A stretch of DNA of 64,000 nucleotides from the NCBI RefSeq assembly GCF_003219815.1, contig NZ_QJVD01000005.1, positions 124,001-188,000 of the forward strand. The letters run 5' to 3'. A program made the translations under genes and the position numbers. Below the pieces are notes generated by a model. It had not been told where the DNA came from and did not search any database. It saw only the letters and a program-made list of their open reading frames with translations. Position 1 is the stretch's first letter, and the number at the start of each line of letters is the position of its first letter. Shown in pieces: positions 1-8,451 of this stretch. This DNA comes from Arthrobacter livingstonensis (GTDB lineage: Bacteria; Actinomycetota; Actinomycetes; Actinomycetales; Micrococcaceae).

Positions 1-1
1 T

Positions 2-766
2 ATTGCCGCCACCCTGAACGTCAGCGAGATGACCATCCGGCGCGACATCGAGGCGCTGGATGCGAACGGGCTGGCCCGCAAGATCCACGGGGGCGCCATG
101 CGGCTGGCCCGGCTCAGCGCCCTGGAACCGGGCTTCCTGCTCAACGCTGACAAGGAACTTGACGCGAAACTGGCCATCGCCGGCGCGGCCCTGAAGCTGA
201 TCAAGCCGGGCATGACCCTGGCCCTGACGGGCGGCACCACCACCTACCAGCTGGCCGTTCACCTGGCCGCCGTCCTTGAACAGCTGCGGGAGCTGACGGT
301 GGTCACCAACTCGCTGAAGGTCGCCGAGCTGCTGTACCGCCAGCAGGGCAATTCCTCCTGCACGGTCATTGTCACCGGCGGGGAACGCACGCCGTCGGAG
401 GCCCTGGTGGGACCGGTGGCGCGCCTGGCCCTGCACAGCCTGAACACCGACCTCTGCTTCATGGGCGTGCACGGCCTTGATGCCGAACGCGGGCTGACCA
501 GCCCCAACCAGTTGGAGGCGGAGACCAACGCCGCCTTCATCGAATCAACCGGACGCCTGGTGGTCCTCGCCGACAGCACCAAGTTCCAGGTCCGTTCGCT
601 GGCCACCATTGCCCCGCTCTCCGCCGTGGACACGCTCATCACGGACGACGGCGCCAGTGCGGCCACGCGCGAAATGTTCGCCTCCCGCGTGCCCACGTTC
701 ACGGTGGCACCCGCCGCCGACCCCAGGCCCGGGCCCGCCAGGAATTCGACCAGGAAGTCCTCATGA
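2..766 (+). CDS. DeoR-family sugar-operon regulator (5' end outside window)
   Basis: The reading frame is open from base 2, so the N-terminus is missing. The visible part begins inside the DeoR winged helix (LNVSEMTIRRDIEALDANG) and continues into the DeoR sensor domain (about residues 55-215), which in this family binds a phosphorylated sugar. The tail from about residue 225 is Pro/Arg-rich and poorly conserved. Its stop overlaps the galT start (ATGA), so it is co-transcribed with galT and galK and probably controls them. The effector is not readable from the sequence; a galactose phosphate is an inference from context. An internal ATG at 29 lies inside the helix-turn-helix and is not the true start. 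Confidence 0.9.
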   Translation: MAATLNVSEMTIRRDIEALDANGLARKIHGGAMRLARLSALEPGFLLNADKELDAKLAIAGAALKLIKPGMTLALTGGTTTYQLAVHLAAVLEQLRELTVVTNSLKVAELLYRQQGNSSCTVIVTGGERTPSEALVGPVARLALHSLNTDLCFMGVHGLDAERGLTSPNQLEAETNAAFIESTGRLVVLADSTKFQVRSLATIAPLSAVDTLITDDGASAATREMFASRVPTFTVAPAADPRPGPARNSTRKSS

Positions 767-1917
767 CCATTCCCACAAGCACCCGCCTGGCCGACGGCCG
801 CGAGCTGATCTACTTCGACGACGGCGCCACCGCCCACAGCCACACGGCCGTGGACACCCGTCCGCTGGACCCCCGGAGCGGGGACAACACCGGCGAGCTG
901 CGCTTTGACGCGCTGACCGGCGACTGGGTGGCCATCGCCGCCCACCGCCAGACCCGCACCTACCTGCCCCCGGCGGACCAGTGCCCGCTGTGCCCGACCA
1001 CCGGCGCCAATCTCTCGGAAATTCCAGACTCCGGCTATGACGTGGCAGTGTTTGAAAACCGCTTTCCCTCGCTGGGGCCCGCCGTGGGCCTGGTGCCGGA
1101 AAACCCGACGTGGGGCACCAAAGGACGCGCCTTTGGCCGTTGCGAAGTGGTGGCCTTCACTCCGGAACACACGGGATCCTTTGGCGGACTTTCCACTGAG
1201 CGTGCCCGCACCGTCATTGACGCGTGGGCACACCGCACTGAGGCGCTGAGTGCGTTGCCCGGCATCAAGCAGGTATTCCCGTTTGAAAACCGCGGCCAGG
1301 ACATCGGCGTGACGCTGCACCACCCGCACGGTCAGATCTACGCCTATTCCTATGTTCCCCCGCGCAGCGCCGTCATGGCCGCAGCGGCCTTGTCCCACCT
1401 CCAGGCCAGCGGCGGCCGCGAGACCCTGCTGGGCACCATTGTGGCGCAGGAGTCCGAATCGGGCGAGCGGATGATCGCCCAGGGCGAGTACTTTAGTGCC
1501 TATGTGCCCTTTGCCGCGCACATGCCGCTGGAAATCCACATCACCCCACACCGGCATGTGCCGGACTTCGCTGCGCTCAACGATGCCGAACGCGACGAGC
1601 TCGCTGCCATGTACCTGGACGTCCTGCGCCGCCTGGACAACCTGTACGGCACGCCCACCCCTTACATTTCTGCCTGGCATCAGGCACCGCTGGATTCCCT
1701 GCTGCGCCCCGCCGGTCGCTTCCACCTGGAGCTGACCTCCCCGCGCAGGGCTGCCGACAAGCTGAAGTTCCTGGCCGGCTCAGAGGCCGCCATGGGCGCC
1801 TTCATTAACGACACCACCCCGGAACAGACCGCTGCCGTGCTGCGGGCAACCTCGGCCGAACCCCGGCCCGCCGCCACAGCTGCCACCGCATCCGCGCAGA
1901 AAGCCGCCATCTCATGA
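763..1917 (+). CDS. galT: Galactose-1-phosphate uridylyltransferase
   Basis: Leloir pathway enzyme that exchanges UMP between UDP-glucose and galactose-1-phosphate. The protein has 384 residues. A CPLC zinc-type motif lies near residue 77 and the active-site HPHGQIYAY near residues 186-194; the second His of HPH is the residue uridylylated in this family. Length fits the family. The ATG overlaps the regulator stop by 4 bases, and the galK start overlaps the galT stop in the same way, so translation is coupled through the three genes. The last 25 residues are an Ala/Thr-rich extension beyond the conserved fold. No UDP-galactose 4-epimerase is present in the window. Confidence 0.95.
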   Translation: MTIPTSTRLADGRELIYFDDGATAHSHTAVDTRPLDPRSGDNTGELRFDALTGDWVAIAAHRQTRTYLPPADQCPLCPTTGANLSEIPDSGYDVAVFENRFPSLGPAVGLVPENPTWGTKGRAFGRCEVVAFTPEHTGSFGGLSTERARTVIDAWAHRTEALSALPGIKQVFPFENRGQDIGVTLHHPHGQIYAYSYVPPRSAVMAAAALSHLQASGGRETLLGTIVAQESESGERMIAQGEYFSAYVPFAAHMPLEIHITPHRHVPDFAALNDAERDELAAMYLDVLRRLDNLYGTPTPYISAWHQAPLDSLLRPAGRFHLELTSPRRAADKLKFLAGSEAAMGAFINDTTPEQTAAVLRATSAEPRPAATAATASAQKAAIS

Positions 1918-3149
1918 CCGAACCCCGGCAGCCTGAATTCCCGGCACCCGAAACAACAACGACCCAACCCGCGGCTCCCGCCGGCCCGGCTCCCGGGGCA
2001 CTGAGTCCCGAAGAGGTTTCCGCACGGTTTACGGACATCTTCGGAGCGGCGCCGGACGGTGTCTGGACCGCACCCGGACGCGTCAACCTCATTGGCGAGC
2101 ACACGGATTACAACGAAGGCTTTGTGCTCCCGTTTGCCATTGACCGCTCCGCCGCAGTGGCCGTCCGCCTCCGCGACGACAAAACCGCCCGGCTGTTCTC
2201 CAGCTACGGCGACCAGGGCGTGGTTGCCGTTGACCTCACCACGCTGTCCCACGGCACCATGCGCGGCTGGACGGCCTATCCCCTGGGCGTGGTGTGGGTG
2301 CTGCGCCAGATGGGCGTGGAAATCGGCGGCTTCGACCTGTTCCTGCACTCCACGGTGCCAACAGGCGCGGGCTTGTCCTCCTCGGCAGCCATAGAGTGCG
2401 CCGTGGCGTCGGCCTTCAACGACTTGTGCGGCGCCGGGCTGACTGCCAACGAGCTGGTGCTGGTGGGCCAGCGGGCCGAGAATGAGGTGGTCGGGGCGCC
2501 CACGGGCATCCTGGACCAGTCGGCCTCGCTGCTGTCCACTGACGGCCACGCCGTCTTCCTGGACTGCCGCACCCAGGAATCCAAGCCGGTGCCGCTGGAC
2601 CTGGCCGCCGAGGGACTGGTGGTCCTGGTGGTGGACACGAAGGTCTCGCATGCGCACGCCACCGGCGGATATGCCGCACGCCGCGCGTCCTGCGAGCTGG
2701 GCGCTGAGGTGCTGGGCGTGCAGGCGCTGCGCGACGTCACCGAGGCTGAACTGCCGGAGGCTGCCGGCCTGCTGGACTCCGAGACCTTTCGCCGCGTGCG
2801 GCACATTGTCACCGAGGACCGGCGCGTCCTGGACACGGTGGCCGTCCTGGCCGACGCCGGGCCCTCCGCCATTGGCGCGCTCCTCACCGCCAGCCATGCC
2901 TCCATGCGCGACGACTTTGAAATCTCCTGCCCCGAACTGGACCTCGCCGTGGACACTGCGCTGGCCAACGGCGCACTGGGGGCGCGAATGACCGGAGGCG
3001 GCTTCGGCGGCTCGGCCATTGCGCTCATCCCGGTGGCCGAAGAGGCCAAGGTGCGCGACGCCGTCGTACGCGCCTTTGCCGGCGCCGGCTTCACGGCCCC
3101 GGACATCTTCGCCGTCTCGCCCGCGCAGGGCGCCCGCCGGGTCGGTTGA
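1914..3149 (+). CDS. galK: Galactokinase
   Basis: GHMP-family kinase that phosphorylates galactose at O1 with ATP. All three GHMP motifs are visible: galactose-binding GRVNLIGEHTDYNEG near residue 55, phosphate-binding PTGAGLSSSAA near residue 149 and GGGFGGSAI near residue 360. At 411 residues it is slightly long because of a Pro/Thr-rich N-terminal stretch of about 35 residues. The ATG overlaps the galT stop (ATGA). It is the last gene of the galactose operon and is followed by a long hairpin that separates it from the convergent terC gene. Confidence 0.96.
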   Translation: MTEPRQPEFPAPETTTTQPAAPAGPAPGALSPEEVSARFTDIFGAAPDGVWTAPGRVNLIGEHTDYNEGFVLPFAIDRSAAVAVRLRDDKTARLFSSYGDQGVVAVDLTTLSHGTMRGWTAYPLGVVWVLRQMGVEIGGFDLFLHSTVPTGAGLSSSAAIECAVASAFNDLCGAGLTANELVLVGQRAENEVVGAPTGILDQSASLLSTDGHAVFLDCRTQESKPVPLDLAAEGLVVLVVDTKVSHAHATGGYAARRASCELGAEVLGVQALRDVTEAELPEAAGLLDSETFRRVRHIVTEDRRVLDTVAVLADAGPSAIGALLTASHASMRDDFEISCPELDLAVDTALANGALGARMTGGGFGGSAIALIPVAEEAKVRDAVVRAFAGAGFTAPDIFAVSPAQGARRVG

Positions 3150-3171
3150 CGGGAGGGCGGATACGCCGTCG

Positions 3172-3256
3172 TTCTTCTGAAAAAAGTAAGACGCACTAGC
3201 TGCTGAAAAACCTTGCGGAATCAGCAACTAGTGCGTCTTACTTTTTTTCAGAAGAA
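3172..3256. terminator. 35-bp near-perfect inverted repeat between convergent galK and terC
   Basis: Arms 3172-3206 and 3221-3256 are identical in inverse orientation except for one extra A/T and one C/T difference, around a 14-base loop. Each arm carries a run of six or seven A or T, so the transcript from either side ends in a hairpin with a U-rich flank. This fits a bidirectional intrinsic terminator, but the arms are much longer than a terminator needs. No target-site duplication or coding capacity was seen. Confidence 0.8.
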
Positions 3257-3270
3257 GGGTGGGCCGCCGG

Positions 3271-4458
3271 CTACCGGCCCAGGTACTCCTCGTGCCGCCG
3301 GTGCGCCAGCGCAAGCTGCTCGCGAATTTCCCCGGCGTCCTTGTGCTTGTTCCGGTGCTTTTCTGTCATGCCCTGGATCTGCTGTTCCTCTTCCATGAGC
3401 ATGCCGTAGATCCGTTCACGCTCGCCTTGATCAGCCGTGTACCCCAGGTCCAGATAGTTTTCGGCATGGCGCCGGGCATTGTTGAGCGCCGTCTGGGCCT
3501 TGCCGGACTTGCTCACCAGGGAGGCAAGGACGGTGATGGCCAGGACGCCGATGATCACGGTCAGCGACAGCCCGGTGCTGATCTCAACCACGTTGATGTG
3601 CTCGCCGCCGTTGATGAACGGCAGGTTGTTCTCGTGCAGGGCGTGCAGCACCAGCTTGACGCCAATGAAGGCAAGGATGGCGGCCAGGCCGTAGGACAGG
3701 TAGATCAACCGATCCAGCAGGCCGTCAAGGAGGAAGTACAGCTGGCGCAGGCCCATCAGGGAGAACGCGGTGGCGGTAAAGACGATGTAAACATTTTGGG
3801 TGAGCCCAAAGATCGCCGGAATCGAGTCTAGGGCGAAGAGCAGGTCGGTGCCGCCAATGGCCACCATGACCAGCAGCATGGGCGTCAGGGCCTTCTTGCC
3901 GTTGACCACCGTGAACAGCTTGTCGCCGTCGTAGTGCTCGGAGGTGTGCAGGAAGCGCTTTGCCAGCTTGATGATGAAATTATCCGCATCATCGCCCTCG
4001 CTGTCCTCCTCCTTGAGCAGGTTCCCTGCCGTGACCAGGAGGATGATGCCGAAGATGTAGAACATCCAGGACCAGGTGTTGATGAGCGCGGCGCCGGCGA
4101 AAATGAAGCCGGTGCGGGCGATCAGGGCAAAGACGATGCCGAAGAGCAACACTTTCTGCTGGTCTTCGCGGGGAACCTTGAAGCTGGCCATGATGACCAG
4201 GAAGACAAAGAGGTTGTCAACGCTGAGGGCCTTTTCGGTGATGTAACCGGCAAAGTATTCCCCACCCATGGTGGATCCGCCGAAGACGAAAACAACGATG
4301 CCGAAAACGACGGCGAGCCCCACATAGATGGAGGACCAGATGGCGGCCTCGCGCAGCGTGGGCACGTGTGCCTTGCGGATGTGGAAGAAGTAGTCAAAGG
4401 CCAGCAGGGCGAGAATGACAACAATGGTAATGCCCCAAATAAGCGGGGAGACGTTCAT
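3271..4458 (-). CDS. TerC-family integral membrane metal exporter
   Basis: TerC/Alx proteins are multi-span membrane proteins linked to manganese export and metal homeostasis. This 395-residue protein has about eight hydrophobic segments. The family's acidic membrane motifs are present: LSVDNLFVFL near residue 79 and FALDSIPAIF near residue 209. An acidic loop (EEDSEGDDADN) follows the fourth segment, and the last 75 residues form a charged, probably helical cytoplasmic tail. Its leader (4459-4588) was checked for the yybP-ykoY manganese riboswitch often found with TerC, and the conserved core was not recognised. It faces galK across the 3172-3256 hairpin. Confidence 0.92.
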   Translation of the reverse strand: MNVSPLIWGITIVVILALLAFDYFFHIRKAHVPTLREAAIWSSIYVGLAVVFGIVVFVFGGSTMGGEYFAGYITEKALSVDNLFVFLVIMASFKVPREDQQKVLLFGIVFALIARTGFIFAGAALINTWSWMFYIFGIILLVTAGNLLKEEDSEGDDADNFIIKLAKRFLHTSEHYDGDKLFTVVNGKKALTPMLLVMVAIGGTDLLFALDSIPAIFGLTQNVYIVFTATAFSLMGLRQLYFLLDGLLDRLIYLSYGLAAILAFIGVKLVLHALHENNLPFINGGEHINVVEISTGLSLTVIIGVLAITVLASLVSKSGKAQTALNNARRHAENYLDLGYTADQGERERIYGMLMEEEQQIQGMTEKHRNKHKDAGEIREQLALAHRRHEEYLGR

Positions 4459-4588
4459 GGATTACTTTCTGTCGTGGCGCGGCGGCAGACTAATCCGGAA
4501 GGCAAACTATCCGAAAGTTACGTCCGTGATGCAGTTGGTTATGCAGTTGCAGGGCGGGCGGTGGAGCTGTTGTTGCCTGTTCGCGGGT

Positions 4589-5434
4589 CTAGTCGTTGCC
4601 GCGGAGAATGGCCAGCAGGCGCAGGATCTCCACGTAGAGCCATACGAGCGTCACTGTCAGGCCAAAGGCGGCCGTCCAAGAGTACTTGGCGGGCAGCCCG
4701 TTTTGGACGCCCTTTTCAATGGAGGTGAAGTCCACGATTAGCGAGAACGCGGCCAGGCCGATCGCCAGCAGGCCCAGGACGAAGCCAAAGGGAATGCTCG
4801 TGCCGGGGATGTCCATGCCGCGCAGGCCCCACGGGTTGCTGGTGGCACCGAACATCATCAGACCCAGGTTGATCAACGAGAACAGTGCATACCCGCCAAG
4901 TGCGATCATGAAGAAACGTGTCATCTTCGGCGTGGCGCGGACCTTGGCGTTGCGGAACAGGACCAGGGTCACGGCGAACACGCTCAGTGTCCCGATGACG
5001 GCCTGGACCACGATGCCGGGGTACATGCCTTCAAGGAGCTTGGAGATGCCGCCTAGGAACATGCCTTCAAACGCGGCATAGCAAAGGATCAACGCCGGCG
5101 ACGGCTGCTTCTTGAAGGAGTTGACCAAGCCCAGAACGAGGCCGATGATCACGCCGGGCCACATGAGGACCGGGAAGATCCAGCCGAGCGCGGCACCTGC
5201 CAGGACCATGGCGAGCGTGCCCACGGTCTTCATGATGACGTCGTCATACGTCATGCGGCCGGTCTGCTGTGCATTGGCGGACGGCTTGCTGTACAGCTCC
5301 TGAAGCTGCCCGGCGGAAAGGGTGCCCTGCGCGGCCATGGTGTCGGCCCCGCCGCTCAGGTAGCCGCGCCGGACGGCGGGGCTGTCCTTGAAGTTTTTGT
5401 TGTTGGCAAAGACCGGGTTTCCACCAAGCGCCAT
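4589..5434 (-). CDS. Bax inhibitor-1/YccA-like seven-TM membrane protein
   Basis: A 281-residue protein with a soluble N-terminal stretch of about 75 residues followed by seven hydrophobic segments, matching the actinobacterial Bax inhibitor-1-like group. Recognisable parts are the N-terminal MALGGNPVFANNKNF, typical of this group, and the Asp near the end of the last loop (LIVDFTSIEKG). Biochemical function in bacteria is not established; relatives act as pH- or calcium-dependent leak channels. The ATG is preceded by GGAGG ten bases upstream, which supports this start. It lies upstream of terC on the same strand with a 130-base gap, so they may be co-transcribed. Confidence 0.88.
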   Translation of the reverse strand: MALGGNPVFANNKNFKDSPAVRRGYLSGGADTMAAQGTLSAGQLQELYSKPSANAQQTGRMTYDDVIMKTVGTLAMVLAGAALGWIFPVLMWPGVIIGLVLGLVNSFKKQPSPALILCYAAFEGMFLGGISKLLEGMYPGIVVQAVIGTLSVFAVTLVLFRNAKVRATPKMTRFFMIALGGYALFSLINLGLMMFGATSNPWGLRGMDIPGTSIPFGFVLGLLAIGLAAFSLIVDFTSIEKGVQNGLPAKYSWTAAFGLTVTLVWLYVEILRLLAILRGND

Positions 5435-5572
5435 GGTGTTGATTCCTCCAAATTGGGGGTAGATAATATTTCAATCCTACCAACAAAGGACGAATGGCCG
5501 CCAAGTTTGGTTCCCTGCAGCTGTCCGGGCCACCCACACGCAGCCGCCCGGACCGTGGCGGAGCTTTGCCGG

Positions 5573-5645
5573 TACCCCAGGTCGGACTCGAACCGACACT
5601 TTGCAGATTTTAAGTCTGATGCCTCTGCCATTGGGCTACTGGGGC
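5573..5645 (-). tRNA. tRNA-Leu, anticodon UAA, short variable loop
   Basis: A cloverleaf folds on the minus strand: 7-bp acceptor stem (GCCCCAG with CTGGGGT), short D stem, anticodon loop CTTAAAA giving anticodon UAA, a five-base variable region (AAAGT), and a 5-bp T stem with TTCGAGT loop. The discriminator base is A and CCA is not encoded. UAA reads UUA, a leucine codon that is very rare in such GC-rich genomes. Leucine tRNAs normally carry a long variable arm, which is absent here. The base pair at the top of the anticodon stem is a mismatch. Confidence 0.85.
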
Positions 5646-5710
5646 GGGAAGCGGCGCGGGGACGCTTGCCGCGTTAACAATACTGGACTTTGGCGGTCCA
5701 CAGCCAACAG

Positions 5711-6211
5711 TCACAGCTTGCTGAACGGCGCCGCGTAACGAAAGTGCCCGCGGATGCCGGAGTGGAAGCCGGACAGCGGCAGCGCCATAAAGTGCGATCC
5801 CCATGACGGGTCCGGGGAGGCAATCCCCACCGAGTCGGCCGGCACAAAGCCGAAGCGCGGGTAGTAGTCGGTGCTGCCGAGCAGCACGATGGCTGGTTCC
5901 CCCTGGGCCCGGGCCGCATCGATCGAGGCATGCATGAGCGCGGCGCCGATGCCTTGGCGCTGCCGGGCCGGCAGCACGCCGATGGGCCCCAGTCCCACGG
6001 CCGGGGTATCGCCAATCCAACCGCGCGTGCTGATCACGTGGCCCAGGATCTCGGCGTCGGCGGATTCCGCCACGATGGACAACTCCGGCAGATACTCGCG
6101 GGAGGCAAACAGCTCACGGAGCAGCCTGGCCTCCACGGATTCCGGAAAGGCAGCCTCGATGAGGGCAAGGATTTCCGGCCTGTCCGGGGCCTGCTCACGT
6201 CGAAGGATCAT
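5711..6211 (-). CDS. GNAT-family N-acetyltransferase
   Basis: A 166-residue single-domain acetyltransferase of the YhbS-like group (COG3153). The acetyl-CoA binding motif is clear: LGPIGVLPARQRQGIGAALM, with the R/QxxGxG/A loop as RQGIGA, near residues 75-95. YPRFGF, typical of this subgroup, follows near residue 120. The acceptor substrate cannot be inferred. I prefer the ATG at 6211 over the adjacent GTG at 6214; no strong ribosome binding site decides. It stands alone between the tRNA and a large repeat region. Confidence 0.85.
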   Translation of the reverse strand: MILRREQAPDRPEILALIEAAFPESVEARLLRELFASREYLPELSIVAESADAEILGHVISTRGWIGDTPAVGLGPIGVLPARQRQGIGAALMHASIDAARAQGEPAIVLLGSTDYYPRFGFVPADSVGIASPDPSWGSHFMALPLSGFHSGIRGHFRYAAPFSKL

Positions 6212-6257
6212 CACGCAAGTCTATTCCGCGCAATGGGGCCCGAACACTAAACCAGAC

Positions 6258-6339
6258 GTCGAGCCTGCGGGGCCCCGGCTGTCGAGCCTGCGGGGCCCCG
6301 GAGGTCGAGCCTGCCGGGCCCCGGAGGTCGAGCCTGCCG
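6258..6339. repeat. 23-bp tandem repeat, 3.6 copies
   Basis: The word GTCGAGCCTGC followed by GGGCCCCGG recurs at 6258, 6281, 6304 and 6327, a strict 23-base period, and the last copy is cut at 6339. It directly abuts the next repeat family. It lies upstream of the acetyltransferase gene and no open frame of interest is present. Confidence 0.9.
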
Positions 6340-6655
6340 ATTGAAGATACAGCTGATGCGGGTTATGGCACTTTGTCACGATTGAAGATACAGCAGATGC
6401 GGGTGTGGGGCCCCAACACCCGCATCTGCTGTCTTTTCAATCAGCACCACCGGCCAACACCCGCATCTGCTGTCTTTTCAATCAGCACCACCGGCCAACA
6501 CCCGCATCTGCTGTCTTTTCAATCAGCACCACCGGCCAACACCCGCATCTGCTGTCTTTTCAATCAGCACCACCGGCCAACACCCGCATCTGCTGTCTTT
6601 TCAATCAGCACCACCGGCCAACACCCGCATCTGCTGTCTTTTCAATCAGCACCAC
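6340..6655. repeat. 41-bp tandem array (6 copies) preceded by two inverted copies
   Basis: Six direct copies of a 41-base unit containing ACCCGCATCTGCTGTCTTTT start at 6414, 6455, 6496, 6537, 6578 and 6619. Two copies in the opposite orientation lie just before (about 6340-6360 and 6380-6405). The second of these forms with the first direct copy an inverted repeat of about 31 bp centred on GGGGCCCC (6380-6442). The array fills the gap downstream of ndh (minus strand) and upstream of the acetyltransferase. A small GC-rich hairpin near 6670-6720 (GACGGCGGCGGCCCTCCC and its complement) could be the actual ndh terminator. Confidence 0.92.
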
Positions 6656-6739
6656 GAGGCAATCAACAATTAACCGCCGACGGCGGCGGCCCTCCCACAA
6701 GTGGGGAGGGCCGCCGTCGGAGGAGGCAGGGAGTGCTGA

Positions 6740-8191
6740 CTACTTGGAAGCAGCGGCCTTTTCCTTGGATTCAGCCTTGGCCGGCTCTGCGGCCTTTGCG
6801 GGTTCCGCCGGAGCCGCAGCGGCGGGCTTCGGCTTCGGGGTTGCTGCGGACACAAACGTGCTGCGAGGTGCCTGGAGGTTTTCCAGCTGGGCCAGGTCGC
6901 GGCCGGTGATCATGGTGACGAACCAGTCCGTGAGGACGCGGATCTTGCGCTCCATGGTGGGCATCGCCAAGCCGTGGTAGCCGCGGTGCGCCAACCAGGC
7001 CGGGGCGCCCTTGAGCTGGATGCCCATGATCTTGGCAACGCCCTTCCACTGGCCGAAGCCGGCCACGGCGCCGAGGTTCTTGTGCTTGTAGCCCTTCAGC
7101 GGCTTGTTGAAGCGGCTGGCCCAAAGGTTCTTGGCCAGCCGCTTGGACTGGCGCAGCGCATGCTGGGCATTGGGGACACAGGTGCCATCGGGCAGGCCGC
7201 CGGTGACATCCGGAACAGCCGCCACGTCGCCGGCAGCCCAGGCGTTCTCAATGACGCCGAACTCACCGCTGACCTGCAGGTTCACGTTAACCGACACGCG
7301 GCCGCGGGGCTCGATCGGGAAGTCGGTGGAGCGCACCATCGGGTTCGCCATGACGCCTGCGGTCCAGATGAGGGTCTCGGCGTCGAATTCCTGGGCAACG
7401 CTCTTGTCCGGCAGGTTGATGAGCTTGATGTTCTTGTTCTCGGCATTGTCCAGCGAGGTGTTCAGCAGGACCTCGACGCCGCGGCTGCGCAGGTGCTCGA
7501 CAACCCAGAGGGCCTGGGATTCGGTCACCTCGGGCATGATGCGGCCCATGGCTTCAACGAGGACAAAGCGCAGTTCGGACTGGTCAACGCGGTGGTTGAG
7601 CTTGACGGCGTCGCGGGCCATGTCCTCAAGTTCCGCGATGGTCTCGATGCCGGCAAAGCCGCCGCCGACAACCACGAAGGTCAGGGCGCGCTTGCGCTTG
7701 GCCGGGTCGGTCTCAGTGGAGGCCTCTTCGATCAGGCTGAGCACCTGGTTGCGCAGCGCAACGGCTTCCTCGATGGTCTTCAGGCCGATGCCGGTCTCGG
7801 CCAGGCCCTTGATGGGGAAGGTGCGCGTGATGGCACCTGCGGCCACAACGACGTCGTGGTAGGTCAGTTCAAAGTTGTCCCCGCCGTCGGCCGGTGCAAT
7901 GACGGCCGTGCGGTTTCCGTGGTCAATGCTGGTGACGGAGCCCTGGATCAGCTCGGTCTCCTTCAGGTGCCTGCGGTAGGAAACCACCGCGTGGCGCGCC
8001 TCGATGTTGCCACCGGCCACTTCGGGCAGGAACGGCTGGTACGTCATGTAGGGCAGGGGATCAACAAGGGTGACGATGCCCCCGGACTTTGCGATCTTCT
8101 TCTGCAGGTTGAACGCCGTGTAGAGGCCAACGTAGCCGCCGCCTACAACAAGTACGCGCGGCCGATTCGAAAGTGTGGGAATGAGTGCCAT
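6740..8191 (-). CDS. ndh: Type II NADH dehydrogenase (NDH-2)
   Basis: A single-subunit, non-proton-pumping NADH:quinone oxidoreductase on the inner face of the membrane. The FAD Rossmann motif VLVVGGGYVGLYTA is at the N-terminus and the NAD motif FVVVGGGFAGIETI lies near residue 160. AAGDVAAVPD and the C-terminal WLAHRGYHGLAMP fit actinobacterial NDH-2. The last 35 residues are a low-complexity Ala/Pro/Lys/Glu tail beyond the enzyme fold. I chose the ATG at 8191; the frame extends to a TTG at 8206. GGAGG sits only one base before the ATG, too close for ideal spacing, so the start is uncertain by five codons. Confidence 0.93.
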   Translation of the reverse strand: MALIPTLSNRPRVLVVGGGYVGLYTAFNLQKKIAKSGGIVTLVDPLPYMTYQPFLPEVAGGNIEARHAVVSYRRHLKETELIQGSVTSIDHGNRTAVIAPADGGDNFELTYHDVVVAAGAITRTFPIKGLAETGIGLKTIEEAVALRNQVLSLIEEASTETDPAKRKRALTFVVVGGGFAGIETIAELEDMARDAVKLNHRVDQSELRFVLVEAMGRIMPEVTESQALWVVEHLRSRGVEVLLNTSLDNAENKNIKLINLPDKSVAQEFDAETLIWTAGVMANPMVRSTDFPIEPRGRVSVNVNLQVSGEFGVIENAWAAGDVAAVPDVTGGLPDGTCVPNAQHALRQSKRLAKNLWASRFNKPLKGYKHKNLGAVAGFGQWKGVAKIMGIQLKGAPAWLAHRGYHGLAMPTMERKIRVLTDWFVTMITGRDLAQLENLQAPRSTFVSAATPKPKPAAAAPAEPAKAAEPAKAESKEKAAASK

Positions 8192-8451
8192 GCCTCCATG
8201 ATACAACTCTTTGTGAAAACATTCACTAACGCGTTACAGGCAGACTTAACACTTCCCTTCTGGGTTTGTTCCACCCTTGGTTCCACCCGTGGAAGCACGA
8301 CGCCGGACCCCGGCCTGGGCGGGCACCCCACCGGTGATTCCGGCCTGGTTCGAGGCGTGTTCTGCGGCCTGGCCTCCCCGGTGCGGCCCGGCGGGGGTTC
8401 CGGAGCATGGCGGCCCACCGGCCGGTTGGGTCAGTGCCAGCGCCGGGTGGG

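Noticed and set aside
259-3227. Long minus-strand open frames opposite galT and galK
   Set aside because: They mirror strong plus-strand genes, lack domains and have the codon pattern expected of antisense GC-rich frames.
3172-3256. Miniature transposable element
   Set aside because: No target-site duplication could be seen and the sequence is not repeated elsewhere in the window; terminator is the simpler reading.
4459-4588. yybP-ykoY manganese riboswitch before terC
   Set aside because: The conserved core sequence and paired arrangement were not found in the leader.
6373-6980. Long plus-strand open frames encoding repeated peptides over the 41-bp array
   Set aside because: The frames exist in two registers because the repeat lacks stops; they have no ribosome binding site or known domain and overlap the 3' end of ndh.
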